From NCBI GenBank assembly GCA_019695295.1, contig JAIBAH010000038.1, forward strand, positions 1-35,917: DNA of 35,917 bases, in the 5' to 3' direction. The position numbers were made by a program, and so were the translations under genes. Positions 26,506-34,715 of the stretch are shown in pieces. The notes under the pieces were generated by a model, which saw nothing but the letters and a program-made list of their open reading frames with translations, was not told the DNA's origin and ran no database searches. The DNA is from Bacteroidia bacterium. GTDB lineage: Bacteria; Bacteroidota; Bacteroidia; J057. Numbering within the stretch: the stretch's first letter is position 1; every line of letters starts with the position of its first letter.

Positions 26506-27282
26506 ATGAATCATCAAATTATACAAGAAAAAATAGCACTCTGCAAGCCCATTACTTTGGCTGGAATAAACGAACTACAAGTAGATTTGCAAAACAGGAT
26601 TGATTCAAAATATTTAATCCATATTGAAGATTTTATAAATCTGATGGATTATATTCGGAATGATTATCTCGTATTAGAGATTGAGGGAAAAAGGGTACAA
26701 CGCTATGAAACACTCTATTTCGATACCGAAGATTATCAGTTTTACAATATGCATCATAACAAAAAAGGAACCCGGTTAAAGGTGCGCATCCGGAAGTATA
26801 TCGAAAACGGATTGATTTTTCTGGAAATCAAAGAAAAAAACAACAAAAGTGTAACGGCAAAAAGACGGGTTGCGCTTCCTTATTTTCCACAGAATCTTAT
26901 GGAGTTAAAAAACGTGATTGAAGCTGCCGGAATAGATATCATGGAAGAAGAACTTCAACCACAACTTTGGACTTTTTTTCAGCGAATGACTTTCGTAAAT
27001 CCCATACATAAAGAAAGAATGACGATTGACGTGGATTTAATCCTAAAAAATTCAGAAAATGAATTATTATGCGAGAATCTGGTTATCGTAGAACTTAAAA
27101 GAGAAAAAAACCAACATGATTCCCCTATTATACAATGGATGAAGAATCATCAGGTAAAAGAAGATGGCTTCTCGAAATACACAATTGGAACGGCGTTGAT
27201 TAACAGTGAAGTGAAGAAAAACAATTTCAAGCTGAAGTTACACGAGCTGAAACATCATTTTGTTTTTGACTTTCAGCAATAA
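26506..27282 (+). CDS. VTC-domain polyphosphate polymerase-like protein
   Basis: A 258-residue protein with the signature of the VTC domain (triphosphate tunnel metalloenzyme fold): DSKYLIH (Lys36), RYETLYFDTEDYQFY, TRLKVRIRKY (a basic strand with Arg90, Lys92, Arg94 and Arg96), LEIKEK (Glu107, Lys109) and TAKRRV. Later come RMTIDVDLIL and LVIVELKRE, acidic strands of the tunnel. In yeast Vtc4 this fold makes polyphosphate from ATP, and bacterial members are often called polyphosphate polymerase domain proteins; activity here is not shown. It has no membrane helix and no neighbouring CotH or DUF4956 gene, its frequent partners. It sits alone between the phosphatase and recG. Confidence 0.85.
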   Translation: MNHQIIQEKIALCKPITLAGINELQVDLQNRIDSKYLIHIEDFINLMDYIRNDYLVLEIEGKRVQRYETLYFDTEDYQFYNMHHNKKGTRLKVRIRKYIENGLIFLEIKEKNNKSVTAKRRVALPYFPQNLMELKNVIEAAGIDIMEEELQPQLWTFFQRMTFVNPIHKERMTIDVDLILKNSENELLCENLVIVELKREKNQHDSPIIQWMKNHQVKEDGFSKYTIGTALINSEVKKNNFKLKLHELKHHFVFDFQQ

Positions 27283-27298
27283 AATTGGCTAAAAGATT

Positions 27299-27329
27299 TT
27301 GCTTTTTCTGCAAATTTTTTATAAATTTG
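27299..27329 (+). promoter_or_regulatory. Promoter for recG
   Basis: TAAATTTG at 27322-27329 is an exact -7 match with TTG at 27299-27301, 20 bases upstream. The leader to the TTG start at 27348 would be only about 12 nt. Confidence 0.6.
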
Positions 27330-27347
27330 TACCAAAATTAATACACT

Positions 27348-29453
27348 TTGGCTCAGTTGGATTTTTGGCAAACAGACATAACTTATCTGAAAAAAGTGGG
27401 ACCTCAGCGGGCACAAGTGCTGAAGTCTGAGGCAAATATTGTAACCAATGAAGATTTGCTCCTGTATTTTCCCCGTAAATATGTGGACAAAAGCCGGATT
27501 ATGAAGCTCACCGAAGTGACGGAAGAAGATAAGTTTGTGAGCCTCGTAGGTAAACTCTCCAAAATAGAAGAAATAACCGGAAAAAATGGCAAAAAACGCC
27601 TGACTGCTTTGTTTTCTGACGGAAGCGGGGTTGCTGAACTTGTGTGGTTTCAGGGAGTGTCATTTATGAAGAATGTACTGAAACCCAACGAAGAAGTAGC
27701 TCTTTTTGGTCGCCCTACGGTGTATGGAAATATGGTGAGTTTTTCTCATCCTGAACTGGATTTTCTGAAGGGAGAACCCGGAGAGAAAGTATTGAATATC
27801 ATGCCTTTTTATTCTTCCACCGAAAAACTAAGCCGCTTTGGGTTTGATTCAAGAGGATTCAGGGTACTGATGAAAACATTGCTGGAAGCGGGAGAAAAAC
27901 ACATTCAGGAAACCCTCAGCGAGGAAATTCTTACCCGCTACAAGTTGATTTCCCGAAAAGAAGCCCTGACTCAACTTCACTTTCCGGAAAGTCAGGACAA
28001 GTTGTTTCATGCACGCAGAAGAATCATTTTTGAGGAGTTTTTCCTCTTTCAATTATTGCTTGCCGGAAAAAGAAAAATTTCCAAATCCTTTAATATCAGT
28101 CCTCCTTTTCCTAAAATTGGGGAAAATTTTCTGCGTTATTACAATGAATTTATCCCCTTTCAACTCACAAATGCCCAAAAAAGAGTATTGAAAGAAATCC
28201 GCAGTGACCTTGCCCGCCCGATTCAGATGAACCGCCTGATTCAGGGAGACGTAGGAAGTGGCAAAACGATGGTGGCTTTTCTTACGATGCTTATCGCTAA
28301 AGACAATGGGTTTCAGTCTGTACTTATGGCCCCTACGGAGATTCTTGCGGGTCAGCATTTCCGTAAAATTTCAGAATATTCCGAAAAACTCGGGCTAACG
28401 GTAGCTTACCTCGTTGGAGGACAAAAGAAATCGGTGAGAAACAAACAGCTTGAAATTACCGCTGATGGTAGCGCAGACATTGTCATCGGGACGCATGCCC
28501 TGATTGAGGATACCGTAGTTTTTCATAAACTTGGGCTTGTTGTAGTGGATGAGCAGCACAAATTTGGGGTGGAACAAAGGGCTAAGTTATGGAAAAAAGC
28601 CTTTCCACTCCCCCACAATATGGTAATGACGGCAACCCCCATCCCAAGAACCCTTGCGATGACGCTTTACGGGGATATTGATGTGTCAATCATAGATGAG
28701 CTGCCACCCGGAAGGCAACCCATTAAAACGATTACCTGCTATGAGAAAAAAAGGCTGGAAATTTTTGGATTTTTACGGCGGGAAATGCAAGCCGGAAGGC
28801 AGGTTTATGTAGTCTATCCTTTGGTGGAAGAATCTGAAAAATTAGACTTACTGGCGGTTGAAAAAGGATATGAATTGCTTCAGAATGCGTTTCCGGAGTT
28901 TCGGGTGGGAATTGTACATGGTAAAATGCCGGCAGAAAATAAAGAAATGGAAATGAAACGGTTTCTGAAAAAGGAAACTCAAATTCTCGTTTCGACAACG
29001 GTAATCGAGGTAGGAGTAGATGTCCCGAATGCAAGTATTATGGTCATAGAAAATGCTGAAAGGTTCGGACTTTCGCAGCTGCATCAGCTAAGAGGACGGG
29101 TAGGAAGGGGAACGAATCAGTCTTATTGTGTGCTGATGACTGCTCATAAACGCTCAAGCGATGCCCGCATTCGTCTCAAAGCGATGGTAGAGCATACCGA
29201 TGGATTCAAAATCTCCGAAATAGATTTAGAATTAAGGGGCCCGGGAGATTTTCTGGGAATTCGTCAGAGCGGGCTTCCTCAGTTTCAGCTTGCGAATATC
29301 ACTCAGGATCAGGAGATTCTCAAAATCGCAAGGGAAGCCGCCTTTGACCTGATTGAAAAAGACCCGGATTTGTCCCTTCCGGAAAATCTGGTGCTAAGAA
29401 CCGAGTTACAGTTGTACAAAAGAAAACAAACCGGGCTGGAAGGGGTAGCCTGA
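27348..29453 (+). CDS. recG: ATP-dependent DNA helicase RecG
   Basis: A 701-residue protein of normal RecG length. The N-terminal wedge region begins with YLKKVGPQRAQVL and YFPRKYVDKSR. The helicase motifs are GDVGSGKT (I, about residue 300), APTEILAGQH (Ia), VVDEQHKFGVEQR (II, DEQH), MTATPIPRTLAMTLYGD (III), VYPLVEESEK (IV), STTVIEVGVDVPNA (V) and QLRGRVGRG (VI). It drives regression and remodelling of stalled replication forks and Holliday junctions. The start is a TTG: a TAA at 27339-27341 closes the frame just upstream, and the first ATG would cut into the conserved N-terminus. A small inverted repeat overlaps the stop. Confidence 0.96.
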   Translation: MAQLDFWQTDITYLKKVGPQRAQVLKSEANIVTNEDLLLYFPRKYVDKSRIMKLTEVTEEDKFVSLVGKLSKIEEITGKNGKKRLTALFSDGSGVAELVWFQGVSFMKNVLKPNEEVALFGRPTVYGNMVSFSHPELDFLKGEPGEKVLNIMPFYSSTEKLSRFGFDSRGFRVLMKTLLEAGEKHIQETLSEEILTRYKLISRKEALTQLHFPESQDKLFHARRRIIFEEFFLFQLLLAGKRKISKSFNISPPFPKIGENFLRYYNEFIPFQLTNAQKRVLKEIRSDLARPIQMNRLIQGDVGSGKTMVAFLTMLIAKDNGFQSVLMAPTEILAGQHFRKISEYSEKLGLTVAYLVGGQKKSVRNKQLEITADGSADIVIGTHALIEDTVVFHKLGLVVVDEQHKFGVEQRAKLWKKAFPLPHNMVMTATPIPRTLAMTLYGDIDVSIIDELPPGRQPIKTITCYEKKRLEIFGFLRREMQAGRQVYVVYPLVEESEKLDLLAVEKGYELLQNAFPEFRVGIVHGKMPAENKEMEMKRFLKKETQILVSTTVIEVGVDVPNASIMVIENAERFGLSQLHQLRGRVGRGTNQSYCVLMTAHKRSSDARIRLKAMVEHTDGFKISEIDLELRGPGDFLGIRQSGLPQFQLANITQDQEILKIAREAAFDLIEKDPDLSLPENLVLRTELQLYKRKQTGLEGVA

Positions 29454-29480
29454 TACAGGCTCAGATTTATTCTTTTTTTT
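29447..29480 (+). terminator. Weak terminator-like hairpin at the end of recG
   Basis: AGCCTG (29447-29452) with CAGGCT (29456-29461) around ATA, overlapping the TGA stop. A T run follows about 11 bases later, further away than usual, so its strength is doubtful. Confidence 0.4.
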
Positions 29481-29615
29481 CTTTAATATTACATATTTAC
29501 TGAAACAGGGGTAATTATTTACGGGGTAAAGATAAGATTCAACTATTTTTATTAATTTTAACGTAAAATTCGTTTCATTGAATGACTAATTATACCTTCT
29601 CAACAATCCATAAAA

Positions 29616-30860
29616 ATGAAAAATCTTATTACAATCTTAAGCACTTTGTTTTTATTTATCCACCTTCAGACACAGGCTCAGTGGGTACAATCCTCCAGCG
29701 GTATCGGAAATGACCATACCGTTTTTTCCATTGCCACAACCGGAGGGAAAATATTTGCCGGAGTTGCGTACGCCAATACCTCTATCGGAGACGGCGTTTA
29801 CCGCTCTGACGACAATGGACTTACATGGAATATCCTCCCGCTTGACCCTAACGGAACCACCGGGTTAGAGACCTACAATGTAGCCGTAAGTGGAAGCACA
29901 GTATATATCGGAACAGACTATTTTATCTGGAAATCCACAAACTATGGCAATACATGGAGCCTTTTACCGGGATGGTCTCACGCAATCCGATATATTGCCC
30001 TGAAAGGAAATACGGTTTATGCCGCTTCCGGCAGATACATCTGGGTTTCCTACAATGGAGGGAATACATTTACTCAAAGAACCAGTAATACAGACAGTAG
30101 CTATTTCAACTGCCTGGCGGTATATGGAAATTATCTTTATGCCGGAACTACCAACAATTACAAATCCGGCAGTGTAATTCGCTCCGCAGATGATGGACAA
30201 ACCTGGACTACGCTCTTTACCGTATCCAATGAAATAAATACTATTTTCAATGAAATTCAATCCCTTGCATTTCAGGGGGATAATATTTATGCTGGTACCC
30301 TTCTCAATGGAGTTTACCGTTCCCCTGACCTGGGAGTTACCTGGCAGCCAACGGCCTTAACCACTTCCAATGGAAGCCTCAAATCATTGGTAACCAACGG
30401 GACAGATGTAATCGCCGGAACGCTCAACGGAGTATATCTTTCCAAAGACAGCGGTAGTACGTGGACAGAAACGAATGAGGGGTTTACGCCTTTTCCCGCC
30501 GATGCCAATGCTTTATGTGTTGCGAACGGATACCTCTTTTTAGGCTCTGTTTTCTCTACAGTCTGGAGGTGCTCGCTGAGCAGTTTATATACAATGGATG
30601 TAAAGGATGGAACTCTCACTCATAATATGCGGATTTACCCTAATCCTGCCACTGATATTCTTACAATTGATATGGGAGAACCCTTTAATCATGATATTCA
30701 AATTGATATATACAATTTCATGGGCGAACGGGTAAAGTCAGTTACCCTGCCACCGGGTCAGCAGACAATAGCGGTAGATGACCTCAGAAATGGAGTCTAT
30801 CTTCTCCGGGCAGAGGGACGTGGGATTTACGCCCGTCAGAAATTATTTATCCATCATTAA
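29616..30860 (+). CDS. T9SS cargo protein with six Asp-box (sialidase-like) propeller blades and type A sorting domain
   Basis: A 414-residue protein with a signal peptide (MKNLITILSTLFLFIHL, cleavage near TQAQ). Six Asp-box-like motifs recur about every 45 residues: RSDDNGLTW, KSTNYGNTW, VSYNGGNTF, RSADDGQTW, RSPDLGVTW and LSKDSGSTW. Each is followed by strands of the type 'A-x-x-G-x-x-I-Y-A-G-T-x-x-G-V-Y', giving a six-bladed BNR/YCF48-like beta-propeller. The last 75 residues (from 340) are a type A T9SS sorting domain (IYPNPATDIL ... LRNGVYLLRAEG ... KLFIHH). The catalytic residues of true sialidases are not evident, so it is more likely a binding or structural secreted protein. It stands alone, with no clear promoter in the 160 bases upstream. 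Confidence 0.87.
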   Translation: MKNLITILSTLFLFIHLQTQAQWVQSSSGIGNDHTVFSIATTGGKIFAGVAYANTSIGDGVYRSDDNGLTWNILPLDPNGTTGLETYNVAVSGSTVYIGTDYFIWKSTNYGNTWSLLPGWSHAIRYIALKGNTVYAASGRYIWVSYNGGNTFTQRTSNTDSSYFNCLAVYGNYLYAGTTNNYKSGSVIRSADDGQTWTTLFTVSNEINTIFNEIQSLAFQGDNIYAGTLLNGVYRSPDLGVTWQPTALTTSNGSLKSLVTNGTDVIAGTLNGVYLSKDSGSTWTETNEGFTPFPADANALCVANGYLFLGSVFSTVWRCSLSSLYTMDVKDGTLTHNMRIYPNPATDILTIDMGEPFNHDIQIDIYNFMGERVKSVTLPPGQQTIAVDDLRNGVYLLRAEGRGIYARQKLFIHH

Positions 30861-31092
30861 TCAATATCAGATTCATTAAACAGGCGTGTCGTTTGAAGTA
30901 CAGACTCATAACGAAATGCTTTGATACAAAGTAAAATCTCAACAGAAAAGTATTCCTCAAAATACAGGAAAGCTTATAACTGTAAGGGCAAGTCTATTGG
31001 TTATCCATTTATTACAGGAAAGGACAAGACTTCTATGCTTCGAAAACACTGATTGGACAAATCAAATCCGCTGCTCCCTGTCTTTTCTTCTA
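30861..31092. other. Intergenic stretch without recognisable genes
   Basis: About 230 bases between the convergent propeller gene and the interrupted membrane gene. Short frames exist on both strands but none shows a family pattern, and no terminator-like hairpin with a T run is visible. Confidence 0.5.
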
Positions 31093-31821
31093 TTATCTCT
31101 CCTTTACCGGCATTAACTGACGATATAAAGCATAATGCATACACCAGGACAATGGTAACGTAATAAAAAGCCCTAATCCTGCCGGAATTGCTCCTAAAAA
31201 TACAATAAGTCCCAGCAGTACAAAAGCGATAATCATTACTAGCCAGTGCTGATGGAACATTTTCCAGCTTTTGAGAATAGCCTGCCAGAATGAAAAACCA
31301 TCCAGTAATACCAGGGCGGGCGCAAACGAACTGGCTATGAATATATAAACCACAGGAAGTAATAAACCTGCCACAACCACTACAAGGGATAAGGCTTCAC
31401 CAAAAAGCTGAAGTATCATCACTACCGGATTCTGCCAGTCTATCTGAGACTAATCAAACTGACCTGCAAAGGCATACAGGACAAAGTACAGCAGTGCGGC
31501 TACGACTACAACAAAGAGAATAGTGAGAATTACTAAAGAGAATACAGACCGGAAGCCGCCAAAAAAGTTTCCGAAAAAACGGGATTCTTCCCTGTAAATT
31601 TTATCGGCCATGCGATAGTTTCCCATTATCAAAGGCAGAGCCACAATGAAAATCCCCACAACAGTATAAATGGAGATTGTGAGCAGTATAATCGTTACAA
31701 TGCAATAAATCACAAAGCCAAAAATATTTTTTTTAAATATTTCCCAGCCTGTACTCAGCATATCCCTGATTTCTACTCCATTTTCATAATTTGCCGCAGA
31801 AGATGAATTTAAGTTTTCCAT
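31093..31821 (-). pseudogene. Integral membrane protein gene split by an in-frame TAG
   Basis: Read from ATG 31821, the frame runs 123 codons to a TAG at 31450-31452, then continues in the same frame without any shift for 119 more codons to a TAA at 31093. The first part has two membrane segments after MLSTGWEIFKKNIFGFVIYC. The second part has two or three more (GLLLPVVYIFIASSF, VMIIAFVLLGLIVFLGAIP) and the pattern 'A-x-x-L-x-D-G-x-[SG]-F-W-x-A-x-x-x-S'. Together they give a complete multi-spanning protein of the GWxIFKKN type seen in bacterial membrane proteins of unknown function. The interruption, between GQFD and SQIDWQNP, falls in a loop between helices and would fit a CAG-to-TAG change. 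It may be a pseudogene, a recoded gene or a sequencing error. Confidence 0.6.
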
Positions 31822-31889
31822 AAATTTCCTGAAATAAAAAAGTATGCTGCAAATAAAAGGATTAATTTTATTAATTTAAAAAAAATATT

Positions 31890-31899
31890 GGGGGGGGGG
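31890..31899. repeat. Run of ten G
   Basis: An uninterrupted G10 tract 69 bases upstream of the start of the interrupted membrane gene (C10 on its coding strand). No other homopolymer of G this long occurs here. Confidence 0.9.
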
Positions 31900-31920
31900 A
31901 ATCTTTTCCTGAGAATGGCT

Positions 31921-32003
31921 ACAAAATAAGTTATTAAAGTTTCCCATTCCTTTTGGAATCCATATACTTGATGTTGATATACTTAGCCTGTATAGATTCC
32001 AAA
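31921..32003 (-). repeat. Dispersed ~83-bp repeat, copy A (inverted relative to copy B)
   Basis: The reverse complement of this segment aligns along its length with 34269-34351, sharing blocks such as TTTGGAATC, ATACAGGCTAA, ATCAAGT, GGAATGG and ATAACTT. By eye about 80 percent of positions agree. Copy A, together with seven bases beyond it, contains an imperfect palindrome: CCATTCC at 31944-31950 plus GGAATC at 31955-31960 face GATTCC and GGAATGG at 31995-32010. Confidence 0.75.
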
Positions 32004-32112
32004 GGAATGGTATATTTATTTTTTTCTCGTTCCCTGGTATTTTCTGCTGACGGAAAGTGGTAAAGCTTTGTTTCCCAAGTGGGTAAAAGAGGAAGGTGTT
32101 TTCCCTGATTTC

Positions 32113-32145
32113 CCACTCAGTTACTTACGTCAAGTAACCGAGTGG
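32113..32145. repeat. Long hairpin downstream of pruA
   Basis: CCACTC-A-GTTACTT (32113-32126) pairs with AAGTAAC-C-GAGTGG (32132-32145) around ACGTC, 13 pairs with one A-C mismatch. It lies 30 bases after the pruA stop on the minus strand. It lacks a T run in that direction, so it may protect the transcript end rather than act as an intrinsic terminator. Confidence 0.6.
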
Positions 32146-32174
32146 AAAAAAGGAAGTATTTGAATACTGATTTT

Positions 32175-33806
32175 TTATTCTTCTGACATAAACGGATATT
32201 CATACTGAACCGGAGGCGCAAATGTTTCCTTGATAGTCCTTGGGGATACCCATCGGATAAGGTTCAGATAAGACCCTGCTTTGTCGTTTGTACCGGATGC
32301 TCTGCCGCCGCCGAAAGGCTGCTGTCCTACGACTGCCCCGGTGGGTTTGTCATTGATATAGAAATTTCCGGCGTTGTTTCTGAGGGCCTCACTCAACTGA
32401 TTAATCACATATCTGTCCTGAGAGAAAATGGCTCCCGTAAGAGAATACGGACTTGTTTCATTGAGTGCGGCAAGGGTTTCTGCAAGTTCGCTGTCTTTGT
32501 ATTTATAGATAGTAAGTACCGGTCCGAAAATTTCTTCGCACATTGTAAGGAACCTGGGGTTTTCGGTAACGATAATGGTTGGTTCTATGAAATAGCCTAC
32601 GGATTTATCGTATTTTCCACCGGCTACGATAGTAGCGTCCGATGCTGCATTTGCACGGTCAATATAGGACGCGATTTTATCAAATGCTTTTTCATCAATC
32701 ACAGCATTAATAAAATTCCGGAAGTCTGCGGGGTCTCCCATTTTGAAATCGCCAACATGTTTCAGGGTTTTCTCCATTACTGCGTCATAGACCGATTCGC
32801 TGATATATACTCTTGAAGCAGCAGAGCATTTTTGTCCCTGAAATTCAAATGCACCTCTCGCAATTGCTACTGCGGCTGCGTCCACATCTGCACTCTGATG
32901 AATAAAGATGAAGTCTTTTCCTCCTGTTTCCCCTACGATTCTGGGATAACTCTTATATTTTGCGATATTATTTCCGATGGTTTTCCATAAATGCTGAAAT
33001 ACGCCGGTAGAACCTGTAAAATGTAGTCCGGCAAATTCGGGGTGACTAAAAATCACTTCTCCTGCGGAAGGTCCATCCACGTACACAAGATTGATTACAC
33101 CTGCGGGAAGTCCGGCCTCAATGAGAATCTCCATAATCACAGCAGCGGAATATACCTGAGAATCAGCGGGTTTCCATACACACACATTCCCCATCATTGC
33201 GGGGGCGCAGGGAAGATTGGCAGCAATAGAGGTAAAATTAAAAGGAGTAAGTGCAAAAACGAATCCTTCCAAAGCCCTGTATTCCAGACGATTCCACATT
33301 CCCGGGGGGGAATAGGGCTGGTCTGCGTAGATTTGAGTCATGTAGTGAACATTAAAGCGGAAGAAGTCCACAAGCTCACATACGCAGTCAATTTCGGCCT
33401 GAAAGATGTTTTTGGATTGGGCAAGCATTGTCGCTGCATTCATCTTCGCTCTGTAAGGGCCGGCCATTAAATCTGCCGCTTTAAGAAAAATTGCGGCTCT
33501 TTGCTCCCAGGGAGTTTCTTCCCATTGCTTTTTGGCGGCAAGTGCGGTACTGATTGCGTCCTGAATATGTGTCGCATTTCCCCTTGAATAGTATCCGATT
33601 ACTTTTTTGTGATTATGCGGGGGCGAAATCGCAATTCTTTCCTCCGTAAAAACTGCCTTACCGTTGATATACATCGGAATTTCTTTTATTTCGGATGACA
33701 TCTGTTTCAAAGCACTTTTTACAGCAGCCCGCTCGGGAGAACCGGGAGCAAAGGATTTCACTACTTCATTGTAAGGTTTTGGCACCTGAAAAACAGCATT
33801 TGACAT
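32175..33806 (-). CDS. pruA: 1-pyrroline-5-carboxylate dehydrogenase (L-glutamate gamma-semialdehyde dehydrogenase)
   Basis: A 543-residue protein of the ALDH superfamily, of the type 1 P5C dehydrogenase group found in eukaryotes and Bacteroidetes. The NAD-binding segment is ALTPFNFTSIAANLP and the glycine motif FTGSTGVF. The general base is Glu293 in VGETGGKDF and the catalytic nucleophile Cys327 in FQGQKCSAASRVY. The cofactor-contacting EEIFGPVLTIY follows, and the C-terminal NDKPTGAVVGQQPFGGGRASGTNDKAG holds the substrate-anchoring region. It oxidises P5C/glutamate semialdehyde to glutamate, the second step of proline catabolism, in the cytosol. No proline dehydrogenase gene is present nearby. 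A minus-strand -7 box lies about 100 bases upstream. Confidence 0.96.
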   Translation of the reverse strand: MSNAVFQVPKPYNEVVKSFAPGSPERAAVKSALKQMSSEIKEIPMYINGKAVFTEERIAISPPHNHKKVIGYYSRGNATHIQDAISTALAAKKQWEETPWEQRAAIFLKAADLMAGPYRAKMNAATMLAQSKNIFQAEIDCVCELVDFFRFNVHYMTQIYADQPYSPPGMWNRLEYRALEGFVFALTPFNFTSIAANLPCAPAMMGNVCVWKPADSQVYSAAVIMEILIEAGLPAGVINLVYVDGPSAGEVIFSHPEFAGLHFTGSTGVFQHLWKTIGNNIAKYKSYPRIVGETGGKDFIFIHQSADVDAAAVAIARGAFEFQGQKCSAASRVYISESVYDAVMEKTLKHVGDFKMGDPADFRNFINAVIDEKAFDKIASYIDRANAASDATIVAGGKYDKSVGYFIEPTIIVTENPRFLTMCEEIFGPVLTIYKYKDSELAETLAALNETSPYSLTGAIFSQDRYVINQLSEALRNNAGNFYINDKPTGAVVGQQPFGGGRASGTNDKAGSYLNLIRWVSPRTIKETFAPPVQYEYPFMSEE

Positions 33807-33904
33807 ATTTGATAAAAATTTAAAAATGAATATCTTATATAAATTATTTTCAATCAGACTCCTGACTTATTTTTCATAAAATAATCCGGGAAATAATCCG
33901 GCTG

Positions 33905-33912
33905 CAAAATTA
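33905..33912 (-). promoter_or_regulatory. Probable -7 box for pruA
   Basis: On the minus strand TAATTTTG matches TAnnTTTG, 99 bases before the ATG, leaving a leader of about 90 nt. The -33 element is not clear. Confidence 0.5.
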
Positions 33913-34105
33913 CGAAAATAAAATCCGTTAGCCTAATGAGAGAGAAGAAAGTCTATGCAGGCTCCTCCAATTGAGTGGTACTGACGCTAAGTTCCCTCCT
34001 CCCCTCCCCTTTATTTTTGGGGTTACGTTTCAAAGTTTAGACCTTTTTTTTGCCTGTGCTGTAGGCACTTGATATTAGAAAACAAAGGTTACCCCCACAT
34101 TTTAT

Positions 34106-34136
34106 CCGTTTTTTCGTGCTTTGCACGAGAAAACGG
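34106..34136. repeat. Strong palindrome, 14 pairs with a TTT loop
   Basis: CCGTTTT-T-TCGTGC (34106-34119) faces GCACGA-G-AAAACGG (34123-34136), with one T-G wobble. Outside it, CAAAGG upstream and CCTTTG downstream can pair as well, so the whole may fold as a nested structure. Confidence 0.75.
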
Positions 34137-34173
34137 CCTTTGGGGGAGGGGGTTTTCTCTTTCTACCGACATT

Positions 34174-34190
34174 TTATCCCTACGGGATAA
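34174..34190. repeat. Short perfect palindrome
   Basis: TTATCCC (34174-34180) and GGGATAA (34184-34190) around TAC. The preceding ACATTTTATCC also occurs in front of the hairpin at 34106, suggesting related extragenic elements. Confidence 0.65.
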
Positions 34191-34268
34191 CAAATAGTAC
34201 CAGGTCTGCACTTTTGTACACAACCTATTTTTTGTGTGGGGATACTAACAGAGGAGAAATTGGGGGAA

Positions 34269-34351
34269 TTTGGAATCCATACAGGCTAAATATTTCAATA
34301 TCAAGTGTATAAGATTCTGAAGGAATGGAGCGCTTTGATAACTTGTTTTTT
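34269..34351 (+). repeat. Dispersed ~83-bp repeat, copy B
   Basis: Aligns with the reverse complement of 31921-32003 over its full length. The two copies bracket pruA, its promoter and its downstream hairpin in inverted orientation. There is no coding frame or transposase in either copy. Confidence 0.75.
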
Positions 34352-34444
34352 TACTCATTTTAATGTGTGTTTAGCGGTGTAAGGTTTTGAGCTTATTTTT
34401 TTAGTAATTTATTTTAATTATTTGATAATCAGTTTATTTTGCGA

Positions 34445-34715
34445 AAAAAGCATGATGATTGTGAAGAAAAGCATGGTCATTGTGGGTAAAAGCATGGTCA
34501 TTGTCAGTGAAAGTATCTTTATTGTTGGGATTTGCAGGGTGATTGTGAGTAAAAGAAGGGGTATTTTTACTATTTTTATGTTGATTGTTGCTAAAAGCAG
34601 GAAGATTATTAAGGATTGTAGGTGTATTTTTATGTGTCGCAATTTCATTTTTATGATTTGCATTATGATTGTTTGGGTTTTTATGATGATTTTTAGTAAT
34701 TTCACTATGGATGTT
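34445..34715. repeat. Diverged tandem array, 21-bp period (older)
   Basis: About 12 units of exactly 21 bases around AAAAGCATGGTCATTGTGGGT. The first three are nearly identical and later ones drift strongly while keeping the 21-base spacing with no length change. Two opposing frames remain open through it, a by-product expected from the period. The plus-strand heptads are of the type KSMVIVG and the minus-strand ones of the type TMTMLLP; neither resembles a known protein. Confidence 0.8.

Larger units (their letters stand above)
33807..34440. other. Gene-free stretch with hairpins and a dispersed repeat
   Basis: About 630 bases with no convincing coding frame. It holds the pruA promoter at its left end, C-rich and G-rich patches, two strong hairpins (listed separately) and copy B of the ~83-bp repeat. 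The open frame at 34121-34312 is broken up by these palindromes and has no family look. Confidence 0.6.

Noticed and set aside
34121-34312. A 63-residue plus-strand frame
   Set aside because: It begins inside a strong palindrome, crosses another one and copy B of the dispersed repeat, and looks like no protein.
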